DNA of 64,000 nucleotides, from positions 379,501 through 443,500 of the forward strand of contig NZ_CP127173.1 in assembly GCF_030264295.1 (NCBI RefSeq), in the 5' to 3' direction. The notes beneath the pieces were generated by a model. That model saw only the letters and a program-made list of their open reading frames with translations. It ran no database searches and was not told the origin of the DNA. Positions 53,051 through 63,134 of this stretch are shown piece by piece. The translations under genes and the position numbers were made by a program. How positions within the stretch are numbered: the first letter of the stretch is position 1; the number at the start of each line of letters is the position of its first letter. The stretch is from Amycolatopsis nalaikhensis (GTDB taxonomy: Bacteria > Actinomycetota > Actinomycetes > Mycobacteriales > Pseudonocardiaceae).

Positions 53051-53587
53051 GTGCCTGACTCCGACACCGGTGCCCCGCCGAAGGTGGTCCTCGTCACCGC
53101 GGCCGCGCTCGCCGTGGCGCTGGCGGTCGCCGTCGCCGTCTTCGCGCTGACGCAGCCCTCAGCGGACTCCGCCTCCGATCCGCTGCCGCTGGTGCCCGTG
53201 CCCGCACCGGCCGCGGGTTCCCCGGCGTGCACGACGCTGCTGGCCGCGGTCCCGACGGAGCTGACGTCGAACGGCAAGGCGGTGAAGGTGCGCGCGCTGG
53301 CGAACCCGGCCCCGCCGGCGACGGTGGCGTGGGGCGAGCAGGACCCGCTGGTGCTGCGCTGCGGCTTGGACCGGCCCCCCGAGCTGACGCCGACGGCGTC
53401 GCTGCGCCTGGTGAACGGCGTCCAGTGGCTGCAGGTGCCCGGCGACGGCGCGTCGACGTGGTACGTGGTGGACCGCGAGGTCTACGCCGCGCTGACGGTG
53501 CCGGACAGCGCCGGAACGGGGCCGCTGCAGCAGCTGTCGGACACGGTGGCCGCGAAGCTGCCCGCGCGGCCGCTGCGGTTCTCCTAG
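53051..53587 (+). CDS. DUF3515 membrane protein
   Basis: 178 residues: one transmembrane anchor ([22 protein letters not shown]), a Pro/Ala linker and an extracytoplasmic domain with cysteines in SPACTTLL and [11 protein letters not shown] start. The gene is next to ddl in mycobacteria as well (convergent here, four-base overlap). Function unknown. Confidence 0.87.
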   Translation: MPDSDTGAPPKVVLVTAAALAVALAVAVAVFALTQPSADSASDPLPLVPVPAPAAGSPACTTLLAAVPTELTSNGKAVKVRALANPAPPATVAWGEQDPLVLRCGLDRPPELTPTASLRLVNGVQWLQVPGDGASTWYVVDREVYAALTVPDSAGTGPLQQLSDTVAAKLPARPLRFS

Positions 53588-54678
53588 CGCAGGCCGGTGC
53601 CGCGCGCGATCGCGGTTTCGATGAGGGTGGTCAGCAGGGTGGCGTAGTCCACACCGGTGACTTCCCACATCTTCGGGTAGGCCGACTTCGTGGTGAAGCC
53701 GGGCATGGTGTTGACCTCGTTGATGGTCAGCTCGCCGTCCGGGCCGACGAAGAAGTCGACGCGGGCGAGGCCCTGGCAGTCGAGGGCCTGGAAGGCCTTG
53801 ACGGCCATGGCGCGGAGCTTCTCGGTGAGGGCGTCGTCGAGCTTGGCCGGGATGTCCAGTTCGGCGTCGTCGCCGAGGTACTTGGTTTCGAAGTCGTACC
53901 AGGCGTTCTCGTCCTCGGAGAGCACGCGGATCTCGGCGGGGAGCGACGCTTCGACGCGCCCGTCGGGGAACTCGAGCACACCGCATTCGACTTCCCGTCC
54001 GACGACGGCGGCCTCGACGAGCACCTTCGGATCGGTGGCCCGGGCGAGTTCGATGGCGGCGTCGAGGTCGGCCCAGTCGGCGACGCGCGAGATGCCGACG
54101 GAGGACCCGGCCCGCGACGGCTTGACGAAGACGGGCAGGCCGAGCTTTTCGCGCTGGACCCGATCCAAAGTGGACTGCCCCCGGCGCAGGGCGGCGTAGG
54201 TGCCGACCGGAAGCCCTTCGGCGGCAAGGAGTTTCTTGGCGGTCTCCTTGTCCATGGCGGCGGCACTGGCGAGCACACCGGGGCCGACATAGGGGATCCC
54301 GGCGAGTTCGAGGAGGCCCTGGATGGTGCCGTCCTCGCCGAAGGCACCGTGCAGCACGGGGAAGACGACGTCCACCTGGGACAGCAGTTCGCTTTCCCGC
54401 CCGGGCTCGACGGCGACGAGGCCCCGGCTGGAGGGATCCCCGGCGAGGACGAGCGACTGGCCGTCGTCGACGGAGGGGAGTTCGCGGCCGCGGATGGCGA
54501 GCTGGGCGGAGTCGCCGGTGCCGAGCACCCAGCGGCCTTCCCGGGTGATCCCGACGGGGACCGCCTCGTAGCGTTCCGGATCGAGGTTGCCCAGGACGCT
54601 GCCCGCGGACAGGCACGAGATGGTGTGCTCGCTGCTGCGCCCACCGAACACGACGGCCACCCGGATCTTCTCGCTCAT
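53584..54678 (-). CDS. ddl: D-alanine--D-alanine ligase
   Basis: 364 residues. Ligates two D-Ala for peptidoglycan. N-terminal [23 protein letters not shown]-grasp [17 protein letters not shown], omega-loop [12 protein letters not shown] with the Lys-Tyr pair of D-Ala-specific ligases (D-lactate ligases have His there), and the metal-binding [11 protein letters not shown]. Start ATG 54678. It therefore makes the normal D-Ala-D-Ala end, not the vancomycin-resistant D-Ala-D-Lac. Confidence 0.96.
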   Translation of the reverse strand: MSEKIRVAVVFGGRSSEHTISCLSAGSVLGNLDPERYEAVPVGITREGRWVLGTGDSAQLAIRGRELPSVDDGQSLVLAGDPSSRGLVAVEPGRESELLSQVDVVFPVLHGAFGEDGTIQGLLELAGIPYVGPGVLASAAAMDKETAKKLLAAEGLPVGTYAALRRGQSTLDRVQREKLGLPVFVKPSRAGSSVGISRVADWADLDAAIELARATDPKVLVEAAVVGREVECGVLEFPDGRVEASLPAEIRVLSEDENAWYDFETKYLGDDAELDIPAKLDDALTEKLRAMAVKAFQALDCQGLARVDFFVGPDGELTINEVNTMPGFTTKSAYPKMWEVTGVDYATLLTTLIETAIARGTGLR

Positions 54679-54819
54679 GGTGAGCCACCGTACCCGGTGA
54701 CCTCGCACAAAGACCGAGCCCCGTGCGCCGGACGGCCGGGAGCAAGCGTCAAGCGCAACCCCCGGCGGCTGTGGCGCGTCTGGTGGGTCGAGGGATCCGT
54801 AGGCCCGGCCGCGAGCGGG

Positions 54820-54896
54820 CTGAAGGGCCCTTTCCTGTCATGTGATGAGACGAAGGCGCCCTTCAGCGCATCAGATGCGATGAACGTCCCCTTCAG
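54820..54896. repeat. Intergenic palindromic repeat, family B
   Basis: CTGAAGGGCCCTTTC (54820-54834) faces GAAGGCGCCCTTCAG (54852-54866), and a further inverted unit GAACGTCCCCTTCAG ends at 54896. The last 30 bases match, in inverted orientation, 15576-15605. Located in the 234-base space upstream of ddl and downstream of the MocR gene. Confidence 0.75.
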
Positions 54897-54912
54897 TGCG
54901 CGCGGGCCGACC

Positions 54913-56283
54913 TCAGCGCAGCAAGGACACCAAAGTAGGCAGCGCAGCCACCAGGGCCTCCCGAGAACACCCGGCATACCCGATGGCCACCCCATGGGCA
55001 GTAGGCGTCCCGGCGAAATGCCGAGCGAGCCCATCCAGCCGAATCCCCCGCCGCTCAGCCGCCGAAATCACCGAAGCCTCAACGGAAGCCGAGGAAAACG
55101 GCACCACGAGATGAGCCCCGGCGTCATCCCCCCGCACCGGAACATCCGCCGCCGCCAAAGCCCCGGCCAGCAACGTCCGCCGCTCGGCCATCTCCCGGCG
55201 CAGTTTCCGCAGGTGACGCCCCAAATCCCCGTTCCGGGCGAACTCGTACAACACCCGCTGCCCCGCGGGCGAAGGCCGCGTCCCGGTCGAATCGCGATAT
55301 GCCAGCACCGCGGACGTAATGGCCTCCGGAGCCACCATCCACCCGGCCCCCAGCGTCGGCGTGAGGATCTTCGAAGTCGTCCCCAGATGCGCCACCACGT
55401 CCGGCGCCAACGAAGCCAGCATCGGCAACGGCGCGACGTCGAACCGCAACTCTCCGTCGTAGTCGTCCTCGATCACCAGCATCGACGACGCCCGCGCCCG
55501 CTCCACCAGCGAAACCCGCCGCGCCGCGCTCAATCGGCTGCCCATCGGGTACTGGTGCGCCGGTGAGCAATACACCGCCCTCGCATCCGAGGGGATCGCC
55601 TCCGGCTGCAGACCCTCGAGGTCCACCGGCACCCCGACCACCCGCATGCCCGCCCGGCGGAACGCCTGCACGGCCCGCTGGTACCCCGGCTCCTCGACGG
55701 CCACCACGTCCCCGCGCTCCAGCACCGCGGCCGCCAGCTCCACCACCGCCGCCGTCGTCCCGCCCGTCGCCAGTACCGAACCCGCCGCCAGTCCACGGTG
55801 GCGCAGCAGGTGCTCCGACACCGCCGCGCGGTACTCCGGCAACCCCGCCCGGTGGGCCCTCGTCAGGGGGTCCGGGTCGGCCGCCGCCCGCCAGGCGCGG
55901 CGCCACGCCGCGCGGTCCAGTCCGTCCGCCCACGGCGTGCCCGGGCTGAGGTCCAGCAGGGACGGCGTCGCCGCCTCGGGTGCCGGGACCGTCGGCGCCG
56001 GGACCTCCGACGCCGTGACCGACGGCGGAGTCGTCACGTACGTCCCCGAGCCGTGCCGCCCCGCGATCCAGCCCTCGGCGTGCAGCTGCTCGTACGCCGC
56101 CGACGTCACCGTGCGGCTGACGCCCAGCCGTCCGGCCAGCGCGCGCGTCGACGGAAGCCGGTCGCCGCCGCGCAAGTGCCCGCTCGCCGCCGCTTCGCGC
56201 AACGCGTCCGCCAGCTGGACCGCGAGCGGCGTCACGGCTGAACGGTCGAGGCTCACCGGGAGCGCGGTGTCGGCGTGGGTCAC
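54913..56283 (-). CDS. pdxR: MocR/PdxR-type regulator (GntR HTH fused to an aminotransferase domain)
   Basis: 456 residues. N-terminal GntR winged helix (QLADALREAAASGHLRGGDRLPSTRALAGRLGVSRTV, cut here to its ends), then a fold-I aminotransferase domain with the PLP lysine in GTTSKILTPTLG and the conserved YCSPAHQYPMG and VIEDDYDGE. PLP is the likely effector. It is divergent from a PNPOx-family gene, and three AAGTGKAC boxes lie between them, close to the motif known for Corynebacterium PdxR. The symbol is used for the family; the regulated pathway is inferred. GTG start with GAGGAGG. Confidence 0.85.
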   Translation of the reverse strand: MTHADTALPVSLDRSAVTPLAVQLADALREAAASGHLRGGDRLPSTRALAGRLGVSRTVTSAAYEQLHAEGWIAGRHGSGTYVTTPPSVTASEVPAPTVPAPEAATPSLLDLSPGTPWADGLDRAAWRRAWRAAADPDPLTRAHRAGLPEYRAAVSEHLLRHRGLAAGSVLATGGTTAAVVELAAAVLERGDVVAVEEPGYQRAVQAFRRAGMRVVGVPVDLEGLQPEAIPSDARAVYCSPAHQYPMGSRLSAARRVSLVERARASSMLVIEDDYDGELRFDVAPLPMLASLAPDVVAHLGTTSKILTPTLGAGWMVAPEAITSAVLAYRDSTGTRPSPAGQRVLYEFARNGDLGRHLRKLRREMAERRTLLAGALAAADVPVRGDDAGAHLVVPFSSASVEASVISAAERRGIRLDGLARHFAGTPTAHGVAIGYAGCSREALVAALPTLVSLLR

Positions 56284-56294
56284 GGGACCTCCTC

Positions 56295-56326
56295 AAGTGG
56301 ACTTCCCAAGTGTACGAGAAGTGGAC
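56295..56326. promoter_or_regulatory. Three direct AAGTGKAC boxes, probable PdxR operator
   Basis: AAGTGGAC at 56295-56302, AAGTGTAC at 56308-56315 and AAGTGGAC at 56319-56326, all in the same orientation, with 13- and 11-base spacing. They lie in the 79-base space between the divergent MocR and PNPOx-like genes. Direct-repeat sites are usual for MocR regulators. Confidence 0.8.
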
Positions 56327-56362
56327 GTTTTCCGATGCCACTGGGCGGGAGACGCTGGTCGC

Positions 56363-57004
56363 ATGCTGTCCACCACGCCCCGTACGACGCTCGGCCGCAA
56401 GAAGCACCGCGCCGTGACCGACCGCTCCGCGCTGCACGCCGTCCTGGACGAAGGACTCATCTGCCACCTCGGCGTCGTCCGCGACGGCGTTCCCCTCGTC
56501 CTGCCCACCGGCTACGGCCGCGACGGCGACACGCTCTACCTGCACGGCTCCACCGGTGCGTCGAGCCTCCGGACCGCCGCCGACCTCGAAGTCTGCGTCA
56601 CCGTCACGCTCCTCGACGGCATCGTCTACTCGCGGTCGGTGAACAACCACTCGATGAACTACCGCAGCGCCGTCATCTTCGGGACGGCGAAGCCGGTCGT
56701 CGAGCCCGAAGCGAAGATGCACGGCCTCAAGGTGCTCACCGACCACCTGGCGCCCGGCTCGTGGGAGCACGCGCGCGAGGTCAACGCCAAGGAGTTCGCC
56801 GCGGTCAGCGTCCTGGCGCTCGACCTCGCGGAGGCGTCGGTGAAGATGCGCGCCGAGGGGCCGGACGACGAGCCGGAGGACCGCGACGCCGACGCGGCCT
56901 GGGCCGGGGTCCTGCCGGTCCGGACGGTCTTCGGCGAGCCGGAACCGTCGGCCGACCTCTCCCCCGGCTGGGAAGTCCCGGCGCACGTCCGCGGTCGTGA
57001 GTGA
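56363..57004 (+). CDS. Pyridoxamine 5'-phosphate oxidase-family (split-barrel) flavoprotein
   Basis: 213 residues with the FMN-binding split-barrel pattern (ICHLGVVRDGVPLVLPTGYG, LYLHGSTGASSLRTAADLEV, SVNNHSMNYRSAVIFGTAKPV). Similar to Pyridox_ox_2 proteins. Because the neighbour is a PLP-sensing MocR regulator, it may handle a B6 vitamer or a flavin-dependent detoxification, but the reaction is not proven. Start ATG 56363. Its TGA stop lies in the family D hairpin. Confidence 0.83.
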   Translation: MLSTTPRTTLGRKKHRAVTDRSALHAVLDEGLICHLGVVRDGVPLVLPTGYGRDGDTLYLHGSTGASSLRTAADLEVCVTVTLLDGIVYSRSVNNHSMNYRSAVIFGTAKPVVEPEAKMHGLKVLTDHLAPGSWEHAREVNAKEFAAVSVLALDLAEASVKMRAEGPDDEPEDRDADAAWAGVLPVRTVFGEPEPSADLSPGWEVPAHVRGRE

Positions 57005-57032
57005 ATAACAGTGTTCTAACACTGTTATTCAC

Positions 57033-57038
<6 letters not shown>
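56995..57038. repeat. Perfect 21-base family D hairpin between convergent genes
   Basis: Arms 56995-57015 (TCGTGAGTGAATAACAGTG...) and 57018-57038 are exactly complementary with a CT loop. It contains the stop codons of both the PNPOx-like gene (plus) and the histidine kinase gene (minus), and is probably a bidirectional terminator. Confidence 0.9.
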
Positions 57039-58453
<1,415 letters not shown>

Positions 58454-58457
<4 letters not shown>

Positions 58458-59167
58458 CGGTGGACCCGGCGCACGACGTAGCCGACGCCGCGCACGGTGT
58501 GGATCAACGGCTCCGACTCGCCCGCGTCGAGCTTGCGCCGCAGGTGCGAGATGACGAGTTCGACCACATTGGACCGCCCGCCGAAGTCGTACTCCCAGAC
58601 GTGGTCGAGGATCTGCGCCTTGGTCAGCACCGACGGCGACCGCCGCATGAGGTAGCGCAGCAGCTCGTACTCGGTCGGCGTCAGCTCGGCCAGCCGGTCG
58701 CCGCGGCGGACCTCGCGGGTGTCCTCGTCCAGCGTCAGGTCCCCGACCGCCAGCACGGCACCGCGCGGCGCGCTCTGGTGCGCGACGCCGGTGCTGCGCC
58801 GCAGGACCGCGCGCAGCCGCGCCATCAGCTCCTCCACCGAAAACGGCTTCACGAGGTAGTCGTCACCGCCGCGGGTGAGCCCGGCGATGCGGTCGGACGT
58901 CGCGTCCTTGGCCGTGAGGAACACCACGGGCACCGCGTTGCCGCCTTCGCGCAGCCGGTCGAGCACGGTGAAGCCGTCGAGGTCGGGCAGCATCAGGTCG
59001 AGCACGACGATGTCCGGCCCGAACTCCTCGGCCCGGCTCAGCGCGGCCTTCCCGGACCCGGCCGTGACCGCCTGCCAGCCCTCGTACCGGGCGACGGTGG
59101 CGACGAGGTCGGCGATGTGCGGCTCGTCGTCGACGACGAGCAGGCGCACGGGGTCGGAGGTCTGCAC
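58454..59167 (-). CDS. OmpR-family response regulator
   Basis: 237 residues, GTG start. Receiver with acidic pair Asp13/Asp14, phospho-acceptor Asp57 in DIVVLDLMLP and Lys in GDDYLVKPFS. C-terminal winged helix (LTPTEYELLRYLMRRSPSVL ... RSNVVELVISHLRRKLD). Forms an operon with the downstream kinase. Divergent from the reductase-like gene (138-base gap), where its binding site would be expected. Confidence 0.95.
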
Positions 59168-59305
59168 CGCCCCATCTTCTCCCGGCGCGGGCGCGGCGGG
59201 CGAGCGGAGCCGGCAGCCGACAGGATTCCGACAGCGGGCACCCAGACTCGCCACAGGCTGCGTGGCGAGGCTGGCCTTCGTGAACCGAACCGAAGGGGGA
59301 TCCGT

Positions 59306-60661
59306 GTGACCACCATGACGCAGACCGCCGAGGCCGCGCGCCCGGCGATCCGCCCCCGGATCGCCGCGAAATCCGGCCTCTTCCTCTTCCTGGGGGCCAA
59401 CGTGGCCGCCGTCACGTGGCTGTTCGCCCAGGCCGGGGTGTCGCAGAACGTGCTGATCACCATCGGGCGGCTCGCCGGGATGTACGGCGCGCTCGCGATG
59501 GCGTTCCAGCTGCTGCTCGTCGCGCGCTTGCCGTGGCTGGACCGGCGGCTCGGGATGGACCGGCTGACGTCGTGGCACCGCTGGACCGGCTTCACGATCC
59601 TGTGGACCCTGCTGGCGCACCTGGTGTTCATCACCTTCGGCTACGCGGAGGTCTCGGACAAGGGCGTCGTCGACGAGCTGGTCGAAATGGCCAACACGCT
59701 CGAAGGGATCCTGCGGGCACTGGTCGCGTTCGCCGTGATCCTCGTCGTCGGCGCGGCTTCGGCGAAGTTCGCGCGCAAGCGGCTCGCGTACGAGACGTGG
59801 CACTTCATCCACCTCTACACCTACGCGGCCGTCCTGCTGGCGTTCACGCACCAGATCGCGCTCGGCCAGTCGTTCGCGGGCTCCGAGCAGGCGAAGGCGT
59901 ATTGGTGGACGCTCTGGCTCGGTGCCGGCGCCGCCGTGCTCGCCGGGCGCGTCGTGCTGCCGCTGTGGCGGAACCTGCGCCACCGGCTGCGCGTCACGGC
60001 GGTGGTTTCCGAATCCCCGGACGTGGTTTCGGTGTACATGAGCGGCAAGCACCTGGACAAGATGCCGGCGCGGGCGGGCCAGTTCTTCCTGTGGCGGTTC
60101 CTCACGAAGGACCGCTGGTGGCAGGCCAACCCCTTCTCGCTGTCGGCCGCGCCCGACGGCCGTTCCCTGCGGCTGACGGCGAAAGCCCTCGGCGACTCCA
60201 GCGCGTCGCTGCGCAGCCTGAAGATCGGGACGCGCGTGTTCGCCGAAGGCCCGTACGGCGCGTTCACCACGATCCACCAGCGGCGGCCCAACGCGTTGCT
60301 CGTCGCGGGCGGGGTCGGGATCACGCCGATCCGCGCGCTGCTGGAGGACATCGACGGCCACGTCGTCGTGCTGTACCGGGTGCGCAGCCAGGCCGACGCC
60401 GTGCTGCTGCCCGAGCTGAACGACCTGGCCAAGGCGCGCGGCGCGGTCGTCAGCGTCCTCACCGGACCGGACCAGGCGGTCGGGCCGCGCGGGGCGATGC
60501 TCGGCCCGGCGAACCTGCACATGATGGTGCCGGACGTGCACGAGCGCGACGTGTTCGTCTGCGGCCCGCCGGGGATGACCTCGGCCGTGCTGCGCAGCCT
60601 GCGCGAGCTGAAGGTGCCGAGCGCGCAGGTCCACGCCGAACGCTTCAGCCTCGCGGCCTAG
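59306..60661 (+). CDS. Ferric-reductase-like transmembrane flavoprotein with ferredoxin-reductase domain
   Basis: 451 residues. N-terminal membrane part with heme-ligand histidines in LTSWHRWTGFTILWTLLAHL and YETWHFIHLYTYAAVLLAFTH, then a soluble FAD-binding domain (ARAGQFFLWRF, WWQANPFSLSAAP) and NAD(P)H domain (ALLVAGGVGITPIRALLED, VFVCGPPGMTSAVL). It would carry electrons from NAD(P)H across the membrane. GTG start with GAAGGGGG; ATG 59315 is the alternative. First gene of the module with the FMN-binding protein and ApbE. Confidence 0.87.
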   Translation: MTTMTQTAEAARPAIRPRIAAKSGLFLFLGANVAAVTWLFAQAGVSQNVLITIGRLAGMYGALAMAFQLLLVARLPWLDRRLGMDRLTSWHRWTGFTILWTLLAHLVFITFGYAEVSDKGVVDELVEMANTLEGILRALVAFAVILVVGAASAKFARKRLAYETWHFIHLYTYAAVLLAFTHQIALGQSFAGSEQAKAYWWTLWLGAGAAVLAGRVVLPLWRNLRHRLRVTAVVSESPDVVSVYMSGKHLDKMPARAGQFFLWRFLTKDRWWQANPFSLSAAPDGRSLRLTAKALGDSSASLRSLKIGTRVFAEGPYGAFTTIHQRRPNALLVAGGVGITPIRALLEDIDGHVVVLYRVRSQADAVLLPELNDLAKARGAVVSVLTGPDQAVGPRGAMLGPANLHMMVPDVHERDVFVCGPPGMTSAVLRSLRELKVPSAQVHAERFSLAA

Positions 60662-60673
60662 GGGGAATTCGCT

Positions 60674-61105
60674 GTGAAGAAGACCATTTTCGTCGTCGCG
60701 CTCTCGATCGCGGGGTTCATCGCGGTCTGGCGGTTCGAGCCCGGTCCGGTGCAGAACACCGCCGCCGTCGCCCAGGCGCCGCCGAGCACCAGCGCACCGG
60801 CTCCGACGACCACTCCGTCTACTTCGGACAGTGCGAACGCGACGGTGACCACGCAGGGCACCCCCGAATCCAGCGCGTACGGCACGGTGCAGGTCCAGGT
60901 GACGTTCACCGGCGCCCGGCTCACCGCGATCACGCTGCTGCAGGCGCCGGACAGCGGCCGGGCGCTCACCGCGCTGCCACGCCTGCAGGAGGAGGCGATG
61001 CAGGCGCAGAGCGCCGACATCGACACGGTGACCGGCGCGACCGAGACGAGCGAGTCCTACAAGACGTCGTTGCAGGCGGCGATCGACGCGCGGGGCAGCA
61101 GATGA
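60674..61105 (+). CDS. Membrane-anchored FMN-binding-domain protein
   Basis: 143 residues. N-terminal anchor (TIFVVALSIAGFIAVW), Thr/Ser/Pro-rich linker, then an FMN-binding domain whose motif DTVTGATETSESY carries the threonine to which FMN is covalently attached by ApbE. It is outside the membrane and should take electrons from the reductase. ATGA overlap with the apbE gene. GTG start 60674. Confidence 0.88.
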   Translation: MKKTIFVVALSIAGFIAVWRFEPGPVQNTAAVAQAPPSTSAPAPTTTPSTSDSANATVTTQGTPESSAYGTVQVQVTFTGARLTAITLLQAPDSGRALTALPRLQEEAMQAQSADIDTVTGATETSESYKTSLQAAIDARGSR

Positions 61106-61843
61106 CCACGCGCGTCGAACAGGTGATGGGCCTGCCGATCTCCCTCGACCTGCGGGACGAGGGCGACTTCGCCGAGGTCGTCGACGACGTCTTCGCGTGG
61201 TTCCGCGACGTCGACGCGAAGTTCAGCCCCTTCAAGGAAGACAGTGAGGTCAGCCGCTACGACCGCGGCGGAGCTCACGGCCGACGCGCTGAGCGAGGAC
61301 CTTTTGGAGGTGCTCGAGCTGTGCGCGTACTACGAACAGCTTTCCGGCGGCGCGTTCCGCGCGCGGCTGCCCGGGCGCGGGCTGGACCCGTGCGCGGTGG
61401 TGAAGGGCTGGGCGGTGCAGCGGGCCGCCGACCTGCTCAAGGCCGAAGGCGCGACGACGTTCTGCCTCAACGCGGGCGGCGACGTCGTCACCGCGGGCGA
61501 GCCGGAGCCCGGGCGCCCGTGGCGGGTCGGCGTGCGCCACCCCGAGCAGCCCCTGGCCGTGTGCGCGGTGCTCGAGTCGCGAAACGGCGCCATCGCGACG
61601 TCGGCGGCCTACGAACGCGGCTCGCACATCCTCGACGGCCGGTCCGGCGCGCCCGCGACCGGGCTGATGAGCGTCACTGTCGTGGCCGGCGACCTCGTCA
61701 CGGCCGACGCGCTGGCCACGGCGGCGTTCGCGATGGGCGAGGAAGGCATCACCTGGGCGGCCGACCGGCCGGACTGCGAGATCCTCATCGTCGACGACAG
61801 CCGCCGCGTGCACCGGACGGCGGGTCTCGCGCTGGCGTCCTGA
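61102..61843 (+). pseudogene. apbE: FAD:protein FMN transferase (ApbE), frameshifted
   Basis: Two frames together encode about 246 residues of an ApbE flavinyltransferase. The first (from 61102, MTTRVEQVMGLPISLDL ... SPFKEDSEVSRYDRG) and the second (from about 61271, ELTADALSEDLLEVLELC ... HILDGRSGAPATG, ADALATAAFAMG) join if one extra base in the GC-rich stretch 61264-61270 is removed. It would add FMN to the preceding protein. As written, it is cut off after about 60 residues. The rest is intact, so a sequence error is possible. ATGA overlap with the FMN-binding gene. Confidence 0.88.
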
Positions 61844-61919
61844 GAAATCGCCTCGCCCCGCCCGGGGCGGTGGGCCAGACTCGGGAACGTCCGCTGTGCC
61901 CGATTTCCCGAGGAGCGCC

Positions 61920-62300
61920 ATGCCGTCGTCCGTGCTGAACGTGTCCGTCGACTGCGCCGATCCGTACCAGCTGTGCCGGTTCTGGAGCGAGGTCACCGGG
62001 AAGCCGATCCCGGACACCGACCAGCCCGGCGACGACGAGGTCGGCTTCGAACTCAACGACGGGACGAACCTGCTGTTCCTGCGTGTGCCGGAACCGAAGA
62101 CGGTGAAGAACCGGCTCCACCTGTGCCTGCAGCCGGACATCCCGCGCGATGAGGAAGTCGAACGGCTGCTGAAGCTGGGCGCGTCACTGGTGAACGACCT
62201 GCGCAAGCCCGACGGCACCGGCTGGGCCGTGCTCGCCGACCCGGAGGGCAACGAGTTCTGCGTGCTGCGCAGCGCGGCCGAACGGGCGGCGACGTCGTGA
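61920..62300 (+). CDS. VOC-family (glyoxalase/bleomycin-resistance-like) protein
   Basis: 126 residues. ATG 61920 preceded by GAGGAG; an upstream GTG at 61896 is less likely. It has the paired beta-alpha-beta-beta-beta pattern (LNVSVDCADPYQLCRFWSEV; LADPEGNEFCVL) with the family's metal/substrate region. Function unknown. GTGA overlap with the methyltransferase gene, so the two are probably co-translated. Confidence 0.87.
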   Translation: MPSSVLNVSVDCADPYQLCRFWSEVTGKPIPDTDQPGDDEVGFELNDGTNLLFLRVPEPKTVKNRLHLCLQPDIPRDEEVERLLKLGASLVNDLRKPDGTGWAVLADPEGNEFCVLRSAAERAATS

Positions 62301-63121
62301 CGGACTCGTTCGCGCTCAACCGGGCCAACTGGAACGAGCGCGCCGAGCTGCACGCCGCGTCGCCGGACTACGCCTTCGAGCGGTTCGCCTCGGACCCGGC
62401 GCACCTGAGCGGGGTGGTGCGGTTCGACCGGCCGCGCCTGGGCGAAATCGCCGGGCTGCGCGGGGTGCACCTGCAGTGCCACATCGGCACGGACACCGTT
62501 TCGCTGGCCCGATTGGGCGCGACCATGACCGGTCTGGACTTCTCCGGGACGGCGCTGGCCGAGGCGCGACGGCTCGCTTCGGCGGCGGGTGCGGTGATCG
62601 ACTTCCACGAGGCCAACGTGTACGACGCCGTCGAGGTGCTCGGCGCCGGGCGGTTCGACCTGGTCTACACCGGGATCGGCGCGTTGTGCTGGCTGCCGTC
62701 GGCCGCGCAGTGGGCGTCGGTGGTCGCCGGGCTGCTGCGGCCGGGCGGGCGCCTGTACATCCGCGAAGGGCACCCGATGCTGTGGGCGCTCGACGAGGAC
62801 GCCACCCCGGCCGTCCCGAAGTACCCGTACTTCGAGCACGCCGAGCCGCTGGTGTTCGACGATCCCGGGACGTACGTGAACGTGGACCGGCCGATCGCGA
62901 ACAGCGTGACGCACTCGTGGAACCACTCGCTCGGCGAGATCATCACGGCCCTGCTGGAGCAGGGGCTCACGCTGACCGGGCTCACCGAGCACGACAGCGT
63001 GCCGTGGGAAGCGTTGCCGGGCCAGATGGTCCGCGACGACGTCACCGAGGAGTGGCGGCTGAAGGAAACGCCGTCGCGGCTCGCGGCGAGCTACACGCTC
63101 CAGGCGGTCAAGGGCGGCTGA
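62297..63121 (+). CDS. Class I SAM-dependent methyltransferase
   Basis: 274 residues. The SAM-binding motif is divergent: LRGVHLQCHIGTDTVSLARLG, then acidic MTGLDFSGTALAEAR, and the FDLVYTGIGALCWLPS motif IV. The C-terminus includes the PGQMVRDDVTEEWRLKE tail found in related small-molecule methyltransferases. Substrate unknown. GTG start within the VOC gene's stop. Confidence 0.88.
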   Translation: MTDSFALNRANWNERAELHAASPDYAFERFASDPAHLSGVVRFDRPRLGEIAGLRGVHLQCHIGTDTVSLARLGATMTGLDFSGTALAEARRLASAAGAVIDFHEANVYDAVEVLGAGRFDLVYTGIGALCWLPSAAQWASVVAGLLRPGGRLYIREGHPMLWALDEDATPAVPKYPYFEHAEPLVFDDPGTYVNVDRPIANSVTHSWNHSLGEIITALLEQGLTLTGLTEHDSVPWEALPGQMVRDDVTEEWRLKETPSRLAASYTLQAVKGG

Positions 63122-63134
63122 TTAGGGTGGCCGC

